DNA of 17,609 nucleotides from a bacterium (GTDB lineage: Bacteria; T1Sed10-126): contig PWOD01000039.1 of NCBI GenBank assembly GCA_003557545.1, forward strand, positions 1 through 17,609, in the 5' to 3' direction. A program made the translations under genes and the position numbers. The notes beneath the pieces are model-generated. The model did no database searches and had not been told where the DNA came from. It worked only from the letters and a program-made list of their open reading frames with translations. Each line of letters starts with the position of its first letter. The stretch's first letter is position 1. Below, one piece after another: positions 7,452 through 14,582 of this stretch.

Positions 7452-7656
7452 TTTATTACACTCACAATAGTAATTTTACAGATCGAGAAAACAGATTCTG
7501 AAAGATATACTCTTTTTAACCTGGTAAATCCTACATTAAATAAGGTTTTTTTAGAAGCGCTGTTCTGTTTGTCAGCCAGAACCGGTTGGTTTTTTAGACA
7601 CAATATAGTATCGTAGATAGTAGCAGTTTAATGTAATTTTAAGGGTGACCGTTTAA
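7452..7656. promoter_or_regulatory. Divergent intergenic region between bioB and crtP
   Basis: The 205 bases separate the minus-strand biotin operon from the plus-strand carotenoid operon, so promoters for both are expected here. I found no clear -35/-10 pair for either direction; TATATC on the minus strand and TATAGT on the plus strand (about 7605) are weak -10 candidates. An 8-base palindrome AACCGGTT lies at 7580-7587. No BirA-type site (TTGTTAACC with inverted GGTTAACAA at 14-16 bases) was found. The crtP ribosome binding site AAGGGTG is at 7641-7647. Confidence 0.45.
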
Positions 7657-9138
7657 ATGAAAAAAAAGGTTGTGGTGGTCGGCGGCGGACTGGGTGGTAT
7701 TTCTGCTGCCATCTGTCTACAGAGTAGTTCTGATTATCAGGTAGAACTTTATGAAAAAAACTCACATCTTGGCGGCAAATTAAATCTCCTCGAAACTTCT
7801 GGTTATTCCTTTGACCTCGGTCCTTCAATCTTCACTTTTCCCTATATTTTCCAAAAACTATTTGAACTTTCCGGTCGCACCATGTCCGATTATCTGGAGC
7901 TTGTTGAACCTGAACCACACTGGCGCTGCTTTTTCGAAGACGATGAACAGATAGATCTCTACGGTGATGTAGATAAAACAGTCGATTTAAACAGTGCTTT
8001 AGGAACCAGTGACAGCAGGGAATTGAAAAACTTTTTGAATTACAGCAAACAGCTGTTTGAAAACGTTGAAAAGGGTTATTTTAAGCAGGGAGCTGATAAT
8101 TTCTGGGAGATCTTGAAAAGCACCGGTCTCAGCAAAACATTGTTTGGTTTTGATCTTCTTTCCACCATGCACCAGGGTGTTAACAAACGACTCAGCAACC
8201 CAAAACTTGTCCACATCATGGATTTTTTCATCAAATACGTCGGTTCATCACCATATGATGCACCGGCTTTATTAAACATGATTCCCTACGGCCAGTTCCA
8301 ATATGGACTGTGGTATGTCAGAGGGGGTATGTACAATCTGGCGCGGGCACTTAAAAAACTACTTGATGAACTGGGAGTAATTATCCATTTAAATAGCGAA
8401 ATAACCGCCTTGAAAAGTTCCAGAGGAAATATTAAACTGGCCGAAAAAAAGTCAGGTGAAGCTATTGAAGCCGACATTATCGTTAGTAATATGGAGGTCA
8501 TTCCGACCTATCGTGAACTGACTGTTGAGTCGGCCCAAACCTTACAACAATATAAGCGGTTTGAACCGGCCTGTTCCGGGCTGGTCCTACATCTTGGAGT
8601 TAATCAAAAATATGACAATCTTGCTCATCATAATTTTTTCTTTTCCAACGATCCAGAAAAACATTTCGCTGATATTTTTCAGCGGGGCCAGTTACCTGAC
8701 GATCCAACGATCTATCTTGTTGCTCCGAGCCGAACCAATCCTGATGTCGCACCAGAGGGTTGTGACAATATAAAAATATTGCCCCATATCCCATATTTAC
8801 GAGAGGTTCCCTTCAGCTCCCGGCAATATGCCGAACTTAAACAGCGTGTTTTCGAGAAACTGGAACGAATGGGACTGAAAAATCTACGGGACAATATCGT
8901 CCTGGAGGATTGCTGGACTCCCCAGGATATCGAACAAAAATATTATTCCAATCATGGTGCGATTTATGGGGTTGTAGCAGACCGGAAGAAAAACCTCGGA
9001 TTTAAAGCAGCTAAAAAAAGTCATCATTACGACAATCTTTTTTTCGTAGGTGGATCGGTTAATCCGGGCGGGGGTATGCCCATGGTAGTCCTTTCGGGCC
9101 AACAAACTGCTGAGATTATTAGGAAACAATATGGTTGA
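7657..9138 (+). CDS. crtP: 4,4'-diaponeurosporene oxygenase-like carotenoid oxidase (CrtP)
   Basis: In Staphylococcus CrtP oxidises a terminal methyl group of diaponeurosporene, a C30 carotenoid. This 493-residue FAD protein has the dinucleotide-binding G-G-G-L-G-G at residues 9-14 and the Y-E-K-N-S-H-L-G-G-K-L-N segment. Stretches I recall as close to S. aureus CrtP include S-P-Y-D-A-P-A, G-L-W-Y-V-x-G-G, I-S-N-M-E-V-I-P-T-Y, L-A-H-H-N-F-F-F, D-D-P-T-I-Y-L-V and G-A-I-Y-G-V-V-A-D-x-K-K-N. The C-terminal FAD motif is G-G-S-V-N-P-G-G-G-M-P-M-V (about 465-477). That motif separates CrtP from CrtN desaturases, which have T-H-P-G-x-G. The ATG at 7657 follows an AAGGGTG site. Its last 8 bases overlap the start of aldH. 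The exact substrate and product are inferred from the family. The known reaction uses O2. Confidence 0.88.
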   Translation: MKKKVVVVGGGLGGISAAICLQSSSDYQVELYEKNSHLGGKLNLLETSGYSFDLGPSIFTFPYIFQKLFELSGRTMSDYLELVEPEPHWRCFFEDDEQIDLYGDVDKTVDLNSALGTSDSRELKNFLNYSKQLFENVEKGYFKQGADNFWEILKSTGLSKTLFGFDLLSTMHQGVNKRLSNPKLVHIMDFFIKYVGSSPYDAPALLNMIPYGQFQYGLWYVRGGMYNLARALKKLLDELGVIIHLNSEITALKSSRGNIKLAEKKSGEAIEADIIVSNMEVIPTYRELTVESAQTLQQYKRFEPACSGLVLHLGVNQKYDNLAHHNFFFSNDPEKHFADIFQRGQLPDDPTIYLVAPSRTNPDVAPEGCDNIKILPHIPYLREVPFSSRQYAELKQRVFEKLERMGLKNLRDNIVLEDCWTPQDIEQKYYSNHGAIYGVVADRKKNLGFKAAKKSHHYDNLFFVGGSVNPGGGMPMVVLSGQQTAEIIRKQYG

Positions 9139-10492
9139 TCAACTGGCCCACCACCAACATGAATTTTTTCGTCAGGGTGACAGCCGGGATCTGTCCTGGA
9201 GAATTGAACAACTCAAACAACTAAAACAGCTCATACGATCGAATGAAGAGGATATAATGGCTGCGATAAACGAAGATCTTGGGAGATCTCAACTCGCAAC
9301 ATTCATGAGTGAAATATATCCGGTTCTAAAAGAATTAAAGCTGCTTATAAAAAAATTATCCGACTGGGCAAAACCGCAAAAGGTTAAAACTCCTCTGCTT
9401 TTAAAACCCGGGACCAGCCATGTTTATTTTGAACCCTTTGGTTCAGTGCTGATCTTAACCCCCTGGAACTATCCATTTCAATTGTTGATGAGCCCCGTTA
9501 TCGGAGCCTTATCGGCCGGGAACTGTGTCGTTGCCAAACCCTCAGAAATCTCAGCTAACACAGCAAATCTAATGGCCAATCTGATCAATGACAGTTTTAG
9601 TTCCGACTACCTGACTATTGTAGAAGGTGGTATTGAACAATCCCAGAAACTGCTTGCTCAGAACTTTGATCTTATATTTTTTACCGGCAGTAAAAAAGTT
9701 GGTAAAGAAGTCATGAAAAAAGCGGCCGGTAATTTGACACCGGTAATTCTTGAACTTGGCGGAAAATCTCCCTGTATTGTTGCAGAGGATGGAGATTTAA
9801 AAAAAGCGGCGGCGCGAATTACCTGGGGAAAATTTTTCAATGCCGGCCAGACATGTATAGCCCCCGATTATTTGCTGGCAGAACGATCCATCCGGGAAAA
9901 ATTAATCGGTCATATCAGATATTATATCGATCAGTTCTATGGTGAAAATCCGGTTGAAAACTCTGATTATAGTCGAATAATAAATACCAAACATTTTGAT
10001 CGATTGATCGAGCTTATAAACAATAAGCAATCAATTAACTCTGAGCGGGACAAACTTTTCATACCACCCACCGTAATTGAAAAGGTCACCTGGGAGGATC
10101 CTTTGATGCAGGAGGAGATTTTTGGTCCACTGCTTCCCGTGATAGAATACAGTGATTTTAACAGCATATTAAACAGGCTCAGTCAACTACCCAAACCCCT
10201 TGCAACCTATCTATTTTCATCAGATAAGAATAAAATAGAACGGCTTCGCGAAACTGTCGCCAGCGGTTCTTTAACGGTAAATGACCTATTAATTCAGGCG
10301 GTTTCGAACCATCTTCCCTTTGGAGGAGTCGGTGAAAGTGGCATGGGCCGTTACCGTGGCAGAAACTCCTTTGAAGCTTTTTCAAATAAAAAGGCTGTAC
10401 TGCAGCGCGGATTGTTTCCAGATTGGAAGTTCCGCTATCCGCCTTATAAAATTGCATTTAACAAAATAAGAAGATTTTTTGACTTTTTTTAA
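9131..10492 (+). CDS. aldH: Class 3 aldehyde dehydrogenase, probable diapocarotenoid aldehyde dehydrogenase
   Basis: This is a 453-residue NAD(P)-dependent aldehyde dehydrogenase of the ALDH3 group. The active-site set is complete: N113 in P-W-N-Y-P-F, K136 in V-V-A-K-P-S-E, the F-F-T-G-S cofactor turn (183-187), E208 in L-E-L-G-G-K-S-P, and catalytic C242 in G-Q-T-C-I-A-P-D-Y. The E-E-I-F-G-P and P-F-G-G-V-G-E-S-G-M-G motifs follow, then the R-Y-P-P-Y near the C-terminus typical of ALDH3. The ATG at 9131 overlaps the crtP stop by 8 bases and has AGGA at 9121-9124. Its place between crtP and crtN suggests that it oxidises the carotenoid aldehyde made by CrtP to the carboxylic acid. Oxidation of other long-chain aldehydes cannot be excluded by sequence. 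Confidence 0.9.
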   Translation: MVDQLAHHQHEFFRQGDSRDLSWRIEQLKQLKQLIRSNEEDIMAAINEDLGRSQLATFMSEIYPVLKELKLLIKKLSDWAKPQKVKTPLLLKPGTSHVYFEPFGSVLILTPWNYPFQLLMSPVIGALSAGNCVVAKPSEISANTANLMANLINDSFSSDYLTIVEGGIEQSQKLLAQNFDLIFFTGSKKVGKEVMKKAAGNLTPVILELGGKSPCIVAEDGDLKKAAARITWGKFFNAGQTCIAPDYLLAERSIREKLIGHIRYYIDQFYGENPVENSDYSRIINTKHFDRLIELINNKQSINSERDKLFIPPTVIEKVTWEDPLMQEEIFGPLLPVIEYSDFNSILNRLSQLPKPLATYLFSSDKNKIERLRETVASGSLTVNDLLIQAVSNHLPFGGVGESGMGRYRGRNSFEAFSNKKAVLQRGLFPDWKFRYPPYKIAFNKIRRFFDFF

Positions 10493-10511
10493 CAAAGTGA
10501 GGGATACCCAA

Positions 10512-12038
10512 ATGGATCAATCAAATAGTAAGATAATTATTGTTGGAGCCGGACCGGGCGGGCTTACTGCCGGGATGATTCTTGCGCATCGTGGAGCTGA
10601 AGTTGAGATTTTCGAGAAAGAATCTCATCCTGGAGGGAGGAATAGAAGGTTAACCCTGGGAGATTTCAAATTCGACACGGGTCCGACCTTTCTAATGCTC
10701 AAATATATTCTTGATGAAATGTTTCACGAGACCGGGCGAAACTCTGAGGATTATCTTGAGTTCAAAAAATTAGATCCGCTCTATCTCCTACAGTTTCCCG
10801 ATAAACAACTTTTCCCCAGTCATGACAAACAAAAGATGAAAAAACAAATCGAAAAATCATTCCCAGGAAACCAGGCGGGATTTGATCGGTTCATCGAACA
10901 GGAGGGAAAAAGATTTCGCAAGCTAATGCCCTGTCTCCAGAAAGATTATTCATCCTGGACCGATTTTTTTGACCTGTCTTTTTTGAAATCCTTTCCCTAT
11001 CTTTCCCTGGGACGATCATTATTTTCTAATCTTGGAAAATATTTCGATGCTGAACAGTTAAAACTTGCCTTTACTTTTCAAGCCAAATATCTCGGAATGT
11101 CTCCCTGGGAATGTCCCGGTCTCTTCACGATTCTTTCCTATATGGAATATGCCTTTGGAATCTATCATGTTATGGGAGGATTATGTAAAATCTCTGAGGC
11201 CATGGCCGACATCATTGAACAGGAGGGTGGAAAGATACATTACAACTCAACGGTTGAAAAGGTCCTCACCGACAACTCTACGGCCCGGGGAATACAGCTG
11301 TCCGACGGAAAAAAGATCTATGGAGAGGAGATAATCATCAACGCTGATTTTGCCTATTCAGCCCATCATTTACTCCCGAAAAAATCGCTCCGTAAATGGT
11401 CACCTGAAAAACTGAAAAAGAAACGTTTTTCCTGTGGAACCTTTATGCTTTACATGGGGCTGGACAGACAGTTTGAAGGGTTACAACATCATAATATAAT
11501 CTTTGCTGATGATTATAAGAAAAACGTGGAACTGGTGTTTGAACAGCACCAGATGACTGATGATTTTTCCTTTTATCTGCAAAACGCCTCAGCAATCGAT
11601 CCCACGCTGGCTCCCGCCGGTAAATCTACAGCCTATGTGCTTGTTCCTGTGCCTAATAATTTAAGTGAGATTGACTGGTCCAGTCAAAAACAACAGTTTC
11701 GCGATAAAGTTATTAAACAGATAGAGGCTAAAACCCCAATTACCAACCTTGAACAACATATCGAAGTTGAAAAAATCTTAACTCCCGACGACTGGGAAAC
11801 TAGCTATAACGTTCATCTTGGTGCAGTCTTCAACATGGGCCATAATATTTCACAGATGCTATACTGGAGACCGCACAATAGATTTGAAGAACTCAACAAT
11901 CTCTATCTTGTCGGTGGTGGGACACACCCAGGAAGCGGTTTGCCAACAATCTATGAATCAGGAAGAATATCAGCAAACCTGATATCTGAAAAACATTCTT
12001 TACCATATCAAAAACCGATTTTTGATCCCATTAAATAG
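10512..12038 (+). CDS. crtN: Dehydrosqualene (diapophytoene) desaturase-like FAD enzyme (CrtN)
   Basis: CrtN-type enzymes introduce the conjugated double bonds that turn colourless diapophytoene into yellow to red C30 carotenoids. The product has 508 residues. It has V-G-A-G-P-G-G at 11-17, the E-K-x-x-x-P-G-G-R motif, F-D-T-G-P-T, Y-L-G-M-S-P-W-E-C-P-G, the G-G-L-C-K-I segment, and the C-terminal G-G-G-T-H-P-G-S-G-L-P-T FAD motif of phytoene-desaturase-type proteins. The start is ATG 10512, because GAGGG at 10499-10503 lies 8 bases upstream; a TTG at 10479 would overlap the aldH end and lacks a site. It sits 19 bases after aldH and closes the three-gene cluster. The number of desaturation steps, and whether the substrate is C30 or C40, cannot be read from sequence; the CrtP neighbour favours C30. 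Confidence 0.87.
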   Translation: MDQSNSKIIIVGAGPGGLTAGMILAHRGAEVEIFEKESHPGGRNRRLTLGDFKFDTGPTFLMLKYILDEMFHETGRNSEDYLEFKKLDPLYLLQFPDKQLFPSHDKQKMKKQIEKSFPGNQAGFDRFIEQEGKRFRKLMPCLQKDYSSWTDFFDLSFLKSFPYLSLGRSLFSNLGKYFDAEQLKLAFTFQAKYLGMSPWECPGLFTILSYMEYAFGIYHVMGGLCKISEAMADIIEQEGGKIHYNSTVEKVLTDNSTARGIQLSDGKKIYGEEIIINADFAYSAHHLLPKKSLRKWSPEKLKKKRFSCGTFMLYMGLDRQFEGLQHHNIIFADDYKKNVELVFEQHQMTDDFSFYLQNASAIDPTLAPAGKSTAYVLVPVPNNLSEIDWSSQKQQFRDKVIKQIEAKTPITNLEQHIEVEKILTPDDWETSYNVHLGAVFNMGHNISQMLYWRPHNRFEELNNLYLVGGGTHPGSGLPTIYESGRISANLISEKHSLPYQKPIFDPIK

Positions 12039-12136
12039 AGTTAATCGGTTGTCCCCTGGGACACAAATTGAACGCCCGGGGCATCGCCATACAGCATTCC
12101 AACCGGCTTCCAAAAAATGGTAAAGAGTTCAACCGG
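12039..12136. terminator. Convergent crtN/sufB intergenic region with inverted repeats, probable termination region
   Basis: These 98 bases must end transcription from both sides. A small hairpin TGTCC-CCTG-GGACA lies at 12050-12063, without a following T run. An outer inverted repeat pairs GTTAATCGGTTG (12040-12051) with CAACCGGCTAAC (12130-12141), with one mismatch and one G-U pair; its right arm covers the sufB stop. A third copy of CAACCGGCT is at 12100-12108. No classical intrinsic terminator is present. Confidence 0.35.
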
Positions 12137-13066
12137 CTAACTTAACATGCCTTCAATAATCAGATCGACCGCTGCCTCTTCACTTAATCCCCGAGACATT
12201 AAAGTCTCCAGCTGTTTCGAGTCGACGCTGCCAATAGCCGCCTCATGAGTTACATGAGCTCGGGGATGATTAACCTCAACGATTGGAACCGCCCGGGCAA
12301 CAGCCTCATCCTGAACTATTTCTTTACAGTCTACATGACCTCGTGAAAAGGCTGCATTAGCGATCAGCTCATTATTAACCACAGCACTGGCCCGATCCTG
12401 AACAGCAATATGGGATGTTAAAACCCCCCGGGACTCCTCCCCGAGCAGATGTCCAGCTTCAGTAATAATTATCTCATCGTCGTTTCGTCCGCTAATTCTG
12501 GCCAGCATTTCAAAAACACCATACGCGTGACAGTCAATATTATAGTCGATGTCAATTCGGCCCACCGCCCCCCGGATAAGTTCAAATTCCGTGGCAAATC
12601 TTCCCCCCTGTTTAATTTCAACATTGGCCCGTGGAACAACATTAACCCCACCGGACTGACCATGAATATGACGTTCAAAATAAGAATATCGGGCATTTTC
12701 ACCAACTGTTATCTGTGCATCCATCTCATGCAGTACATCCCTTGCGTTAGGAAAGGTACAATAGGCTTGAAAATCAGCTTCAGCCCCTTTTTCGATCGAA
12801 ATATCAAGCTCAATTTTCTGCTGACCCTGTCTGTTCAGCAGGCCAAAACAGAGAATTACAGGTCCCTTTAAAACTGTTCCCTCTTTGAGAACAAAATCAG
12901 CCTCAACCGAACGTGTTTTTTCCCGGACATCAACTTCCAATCCCTCCACGAGATTGGCTCCAACCACCTTATTTCCATGCACTTCAATATGTGCTTCATC
13001 TTCAGAAGTGGGCCTGCAGACCCCTCCGAGTGATTTATAGAGATTATCAACTATATCTGTAGTCAT
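12137..13066 (-). CDS. sufB: Short SufB/SufD-family Fe-S cluster scaffold protein (SmsB-like)
   Basis: SufB-family proteins form the beta-helix scaffold on which Fe-S clusters are built, together with the SufC ATPase. At 309 residues this protein is much shorter than E. coli SufB (about 495) and matches the short single-scaffold form found in many anaerobes and archaea. The core signatures are present: G-H-V-D-C-K-E with C247, then N-H-P-R-A-H-V-T-H-E-A-A-I-G with H274-E275, and the C-terminal R-G-L-S-E-E-A-A-V-D-L-I-I-E-G. The ATG at 13066 overlaps the sufC stop as ATGA and follows an AAAGGAGG site. No sufD, sufS or sufU is next to it in the window, so a SufB2C2-type complex is likely. The family is certain; the exact subfamily name is inferred. 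Confidence 0.92.
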   Translation of the reverse strand: MTTDIVDNLYKSLGGVCRPTSEDEAHIEVHGNKVVGANLVEGLEVDVREKTRSVEADFVLKEGTVLKGPVILCFGLLNRQGQQKIELDISIEKGAEADFQAYCTFPNARDVLHEMDAQITVGENARYSYFERHIHGQSGGVNVVPRANVEIKQGGRFATEFELIRGAVGRIDIDYNIDCHAYGVFEMLARISGRNDDEIIITEAGHLLGEESRGVLTSHIAVQDRASAVVNNELIANAAFSRGHVDCKEIVQDEAVARAVPIVEVNHPRAHVTHEAAIGSVDSKQLETLMSRGLSEEAAVDLIIEGMLS

Positions 13067-13797
13067 TTTTCCTCCTTTATTTCATGGGCATCATGGTCCC
13101 GACAGGGCATACATTTTTCCCTAAAAAACCGTCCTATCTTCTCCGGAGTACCTTTATCTATAATCTTTCCGTCACAAAGTAAAAAGGCATGGTCGGCATG
13201 GTTCAACACCGTCATGCTGTGAGTTATCAAAATAACCGTTATACCCTGATCTTTCATATATTGAATCGCATCGAAGATCTTCTCCAGGGCTCCGACGTCA
13301 ATCCCTGAATCTGGCTCATCCAGTAGTACCAGTCGCGGTTGCATTAACAAAATACTCGCCAGTTCGATCCGCTTGCGCTCGCCACCACTTAAAGTATCAT
13401 CCACCGCCCTGTCGATATATTCTTCTGGCTCCAGTCCAACCTTTTCAAGGACAGCTGCTATCTTTTTACGTGAAGAATTATTATTCCCACAACCGATAAA
13501 CTTATGTACTTTTAAACCCTCAAATCTGGCCGGTTCCTGCCAGGCCATCGTAATCCCCCGCTCGGCTCGCTTATCAGCAGTTAAATCAGTGATATCTTCG
13601 CCGTCAAATAAAATCTGCCCTTCAATCTTTCTGTACCTTTTTAATCCCATTATCGTACCGGCCAGAGATGATTTTCCGGCGCCGTTAGGACCGATTACCG
13701 CATGTACGTATCCAGACCAAAACTCGGCTGTCAAACCATTCAATATCTTTGACCCTTCGATTTCTAAGTTGATTCCCCGAGTCTCCAGAACTGCCAT
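13063..13797 (-). CDS. sufC: SufC Fe-S assembly ATPase (SmsC-like)
   Basis: This is a soluble ABC-type ATPase that drives cluster assembly on SufB. With the start at ATG 13797 it has 244 residues. The Walker A G-P-N-G-A-G-K-S is at 36-43, the signature L-S-G-G-E-R-K-R at about 136-143, the Walker B L-V-L-L-D-E-P at 156-162, followed by D-S-G-I-D, and the switch His is in L-I-T-H-S. The Q-loop segment is A-W-Q-E-P-A-R-F. The ATG at 13797 is preferred over the one at 13812 because GGAG at 13807-13810 lies 9 bases before it. The tail carries C-M-P-C-R-D-H-D-A-H (residues 229-238), a possible metal-binding cluster. The gene overlaps sufB by 4 bases. No iscR or sufR regulator gene or clear promoter is visible upstream. 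Confidence 0.93.
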   Translation of the reverse strand: MAVLETRGINLEIEGSKILNGLTAEFWSGYVHAVIGPNGAGKSSLAGTIMGLKRYRKIEGQILFDGEDITDLTADKRAERGITMAWQEPARFEGLKVHKFIGCGNNNSSRKKIAAVLEKVGLEPEEYIDRAVDDTLSGGERKRIELASILLMQPRLVLLDEPDSGIDVGALEKIFDAIQYMKDQGITVILITHSMTVLNHADHAFLLCDGKIIDKGTPEKIGRFFREKCMPCRDHDAHEIKEEK

Positions 13798-14178
13798 AAA
13801 ATTCAACTCCATTTTTCACTGAATTTATCAAAATACTGGCTGAGGCTGCTTTTTAAAGGCAAAACAAGCCGGACCAGTTGTTCTTTTAACAATAACTAAT
13901 GAGAGTAAAGTTTATGTGAAAAATAACTTATGTGCAACCAAAAACCATTTGATAGCATCTGCTAATAGCTGTTGAATTTTAATTTTTGGCCGGCGTACCA
14001 AACCTCTCCGGCGAAAACAAACAATCTGCTCCTCAATGTTGAAATTTTTCAAGAAAAAAATTTTATAGCTTGTTAGATAACTATTAGTTAATGTAGAATA
14101 GGATTCTAAAAATAACCTGTCTAAATTGTCTGGTTCTATGTAATTTTCAATCATCTTATTTTCTAAGGAGTGTTTGTT
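13798..14178. other. AT-rich intergenic region between sufC and the DUF4282 gene
   Basis: These 381 bases hold the upstream regions of sufC (minus) and the DUF4282 gene (plus). One open frame of 80 codons runs on the minus strand (14154-13912), but it has no ribosome binding site and no family I recognise. It is also overlapped by a promoter-like element of the opposite strand, so I do not call it a gene. No clear sufC promoter was found. No RNA gene or repeat was recognised. Confidence 0.4.
14070..14099 (+). promoter_or_regulatory. Sigma-A-type promoter candidate for the DUF4282 gene
   Basis: TTGTTA at 14070-14075 and TAGAAT at 14094-14099 are separated by 18 bases. They match the consensus hexamers at 4 and 5 of 6 positions. 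Transcription would start near 14106 and give a leader of about 70 bases before the ATG at 14179. Confidence 0.4.
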
Positions 14179-14481
14179 ATGAGTGGTTTGGTTTCATCTC
14201 TGTTTGATTTTAGTTTCACTGATTTTATCACCAGCCGGTTGATTAAAATTCTTTATGTGATTTTACTGATTGGTATTGGGATTGTTTCTCTCCTGATGTT
14301 TATCGGTGGTTTGTCCCAGGGTGGAGCGGTAGGCTATTTTATGGCTTTTATCCTGATGCCCATCTACCTGGTGATAGCTGTGTTATACGCGAGGATTATG
14401 TGTGAGCTGTTAATCATCTTCTTCCGGATTTCTGAAACATTAACAGAAATCAACGGCAAGATTTCTATCAATCAGCAATAG
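14179..14481 (+). CDS. DUF4282 family small membrane protein
   Basis: This 100-residue protein has an F-D-F-S-F-T-D-F-I-T start, then two hydrophobic helices at about residues 19-44 and 51-72, joined by a short G-G-L-S-Q-G-G turn. A charged segment with R-I-M-C-E-L-L-I-I-F-F-R-I-S-E-T follows. This pattern matches DUF4282 proteins, whose function is unknown. It should lie in the cytoplasmic membrane. The ATG at 14179 is chosen because AAGGAG (14165-14170) lies 8 bases upstream; a GTG at 14170 overlaps that site. The gene stands alone on the plus strand, and a strong terminator follows its stop. Confidence 0.8.
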   Translation: MSGLVSSLFDFSFTDFITSRLIKILYVILLIGIGIVSLLMFIGGLSQGGAVGYFMAFILMPIYLVIAVLYARIMCELLIIFFRISETLTEINGKISINQQ

Positions 14482-14528
14482 ATTTTTCTGGTACATCGGT
14501 TACTTGACCGGAATAAATCAGTAAACAG

Positions 14529-14562
14529 GCTCCAGATAACTGCCAGTTCGGTTATCTGGAGC
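14529..14562. terminator. Strong bidirectional hairpin terminator between DUF4282 and SPFH genes
   Basis: The arms GCTCCAGATAAC (14529-14540) and GTTATCTGGAGC (14551-14562) pair perfectly over 12 bases around a 10-base loop. On the plus strand it is followed by a short T-rich stretch (TTTCCGGTTATTTT). On the minus strand it is followed by CTGTTTA. It sits between two convergent stop codons (14481 and 14583), so it most likely ends transcription from both sides. Confidence 0.85.
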
Positions 14563-14582
14563 TTTCCGGTTATTTTGTAAAC

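Noticed and set aside
7561-7600. AACCGGTT palindrome as a hairpin terminator or riboswitch part
   Set aside because: The complementarity does not extend past 8 bases and no gene ends here; it is listed only as a possible operator.
13912-14154. Open frame of 80 codons on the minus strand, upstream of sufC
   Set aside because: It has no ribosome binding site, no recognisable family, biased AT-rich composition, and a plus-strand promoter candidate within it.
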